DNA from: Aphanomyces cochlioides
Lineage: Eukaryota; Oomycota; Saprolegniomycetes; Saprolegniales; Verrucalvaceae
Assembly: GCA_019828595.1 (NCBI GenBank)
Contig: JAHQRK010000032.1
Coordinates: 558,001 to 622,000 of the forward strand
Length of the DNA stretch: 64,000 nucleotides
Reading direction: 5' to 3'
The stretch's first letter is position 1; each line of letters starts with the position of its first letter. The position numbers were made by a program, and so were the translations under genes. Below the pieces are notes generated by a model, which ran no database searches, was not told the origin of the DNA, and saw only the letters and a program-made list of their open reading frames with translations. Of the stretch, positions 63,592 to 64,000 are shown in pieces.

Positions 63592-64000
63592 GCAGGATAA
63601 ATATATACTCTTAAAAGGAATTCTTCGGACAACAATCGGACAGTACATTAAATAGTTTTAACTCACTTTTTCCCCATGAACAAGCTAGTTCATTTCACTT
63701 TAACTTACTACGTTTGGGCATTTGATGTCATTTCCTTTCTGAGCAAGTGGGTGACAGTCGACCACAAGAGCTGACCTTGCCGGCGTTTTCCGACACCGTC
63801 ATTGCTCCTGCGTACGTCAACAGCAGTCTTGCAAGCTTCGTACATGTTTTTTGCATCAACTTCATTGCGGATTGTCGTTGGAAGACCAAGTTCCCGATCC
63901 TTGTTATGGATTTGTTGTATGAGTCAACACTTGTATGTATGAATCAATACAAACTCTCAACTGCTTTAGACTCATCATAATATACACGTGTGGAGGCACA
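63592..64000. other. Right-edge region
   Basis: AT-rich. A + ORF at 63747-63980 includes IAPAYVN, which also occurs in module 2 of the giant family (EIAPAYVN); this may be a further relic, but the match is too short to call. Confidence 0.35.

Noticed and set aside
1..64000. tRNA and rRNA genes
   Set aside because: I looked for cloverleaf-like GGTTCGA blocks and rRNA cores; the only GGTTCGAGCC lies inside the ankyrin gene and lacks the rest.

Overview
The window looks like nuclear DNA of an oomycete, most likely an Aphanomyces/Saprolegnia-type water mould. This is inferred from the gene content: expansin-like wall proteins with fungal-type CBM1 modules and long Pro-Thr linkers, ankyrin proteins of the oomycete type, Crypton, PIF/Harbinger and Tc1/mariner-like elements, and very short GT-AG introns of 36-57 nt in almost every spliced gene. 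No rRNA, tRNA or CRISPR array was recognised, and there is nothing prokaryotic in the layout.

Layout. 1-11 kb is gene-dense: a TMEM104-like transporter (spliced, running off the left edge), three expansin-like loci (a secreted CBM1 protein, a broken inverted copy of it, and a membrane-anchored paralogue), an RBR ubiquitin ligase with a broken tandem copy, and an alpha/beta hydrolase. 11.9-20.6 kb is AT-rich and transposon-filled: a PIF/Harbinger element with its partner gene, a dead IS630/Tc1-like transposase and fragments of a dispersed repeat. 21-29 kb is again genic: a broken TMEM8-like gene, a spliced nuclear protein with winged-helix-like stretches, a homeodomain/TFIIS-N/homeodomain protein and a PHO84-type phosphate symporter. 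Four gene starts in this block share a palindromic ATCCGGAT-type motif. 29-32 kb holds a Tourist-like MITE and a second, deleted Harbinger element. 32.7-38.7 kb holds a small spliced gene divergent from a glutaredoxin, a broken PAQR receptor, an ankyrin protein and a dead Crypton.

40.2-56.1 kb is dominated by a near-identical inverted repeat with arms of about 5.5 kb around a 4.7-kb spacer. Each arm carries a giant multi-membrane-segment protein gene of a family I cannot name. The right-hand copy is one intact ORF of about 1,742 codons; the left-hand copy is broken by a 1-nt and a 2-nt insertion. The spacer is packed with MITEs, two of which are interlocked. 56.5-58.4 kb is a mariner-like element with clear terminal inverted repeats. 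58.4-63.1 kb is degenerate retroelement-like sequence (a gag-like ORF and a Ty3/gypsy integrase tail). The window ends with a decayed fragment of the giant membrane protein family next to a near-perfect 61-bp palindrome.

The cellular genes do not form one pathway. The most unusual parts are the giant membrane-protein family with its inverted duplication, the expansin cluster with a gene-conversion-like tract that hits the key acidic residue, the homeodomain/TFIIS-N/homeodomain protein, and the shared promoter motif. Many genes carry single-nucleotide frame breaks; some may be base-calling or assembly errors rather than true mutations, and this is said where it matters.
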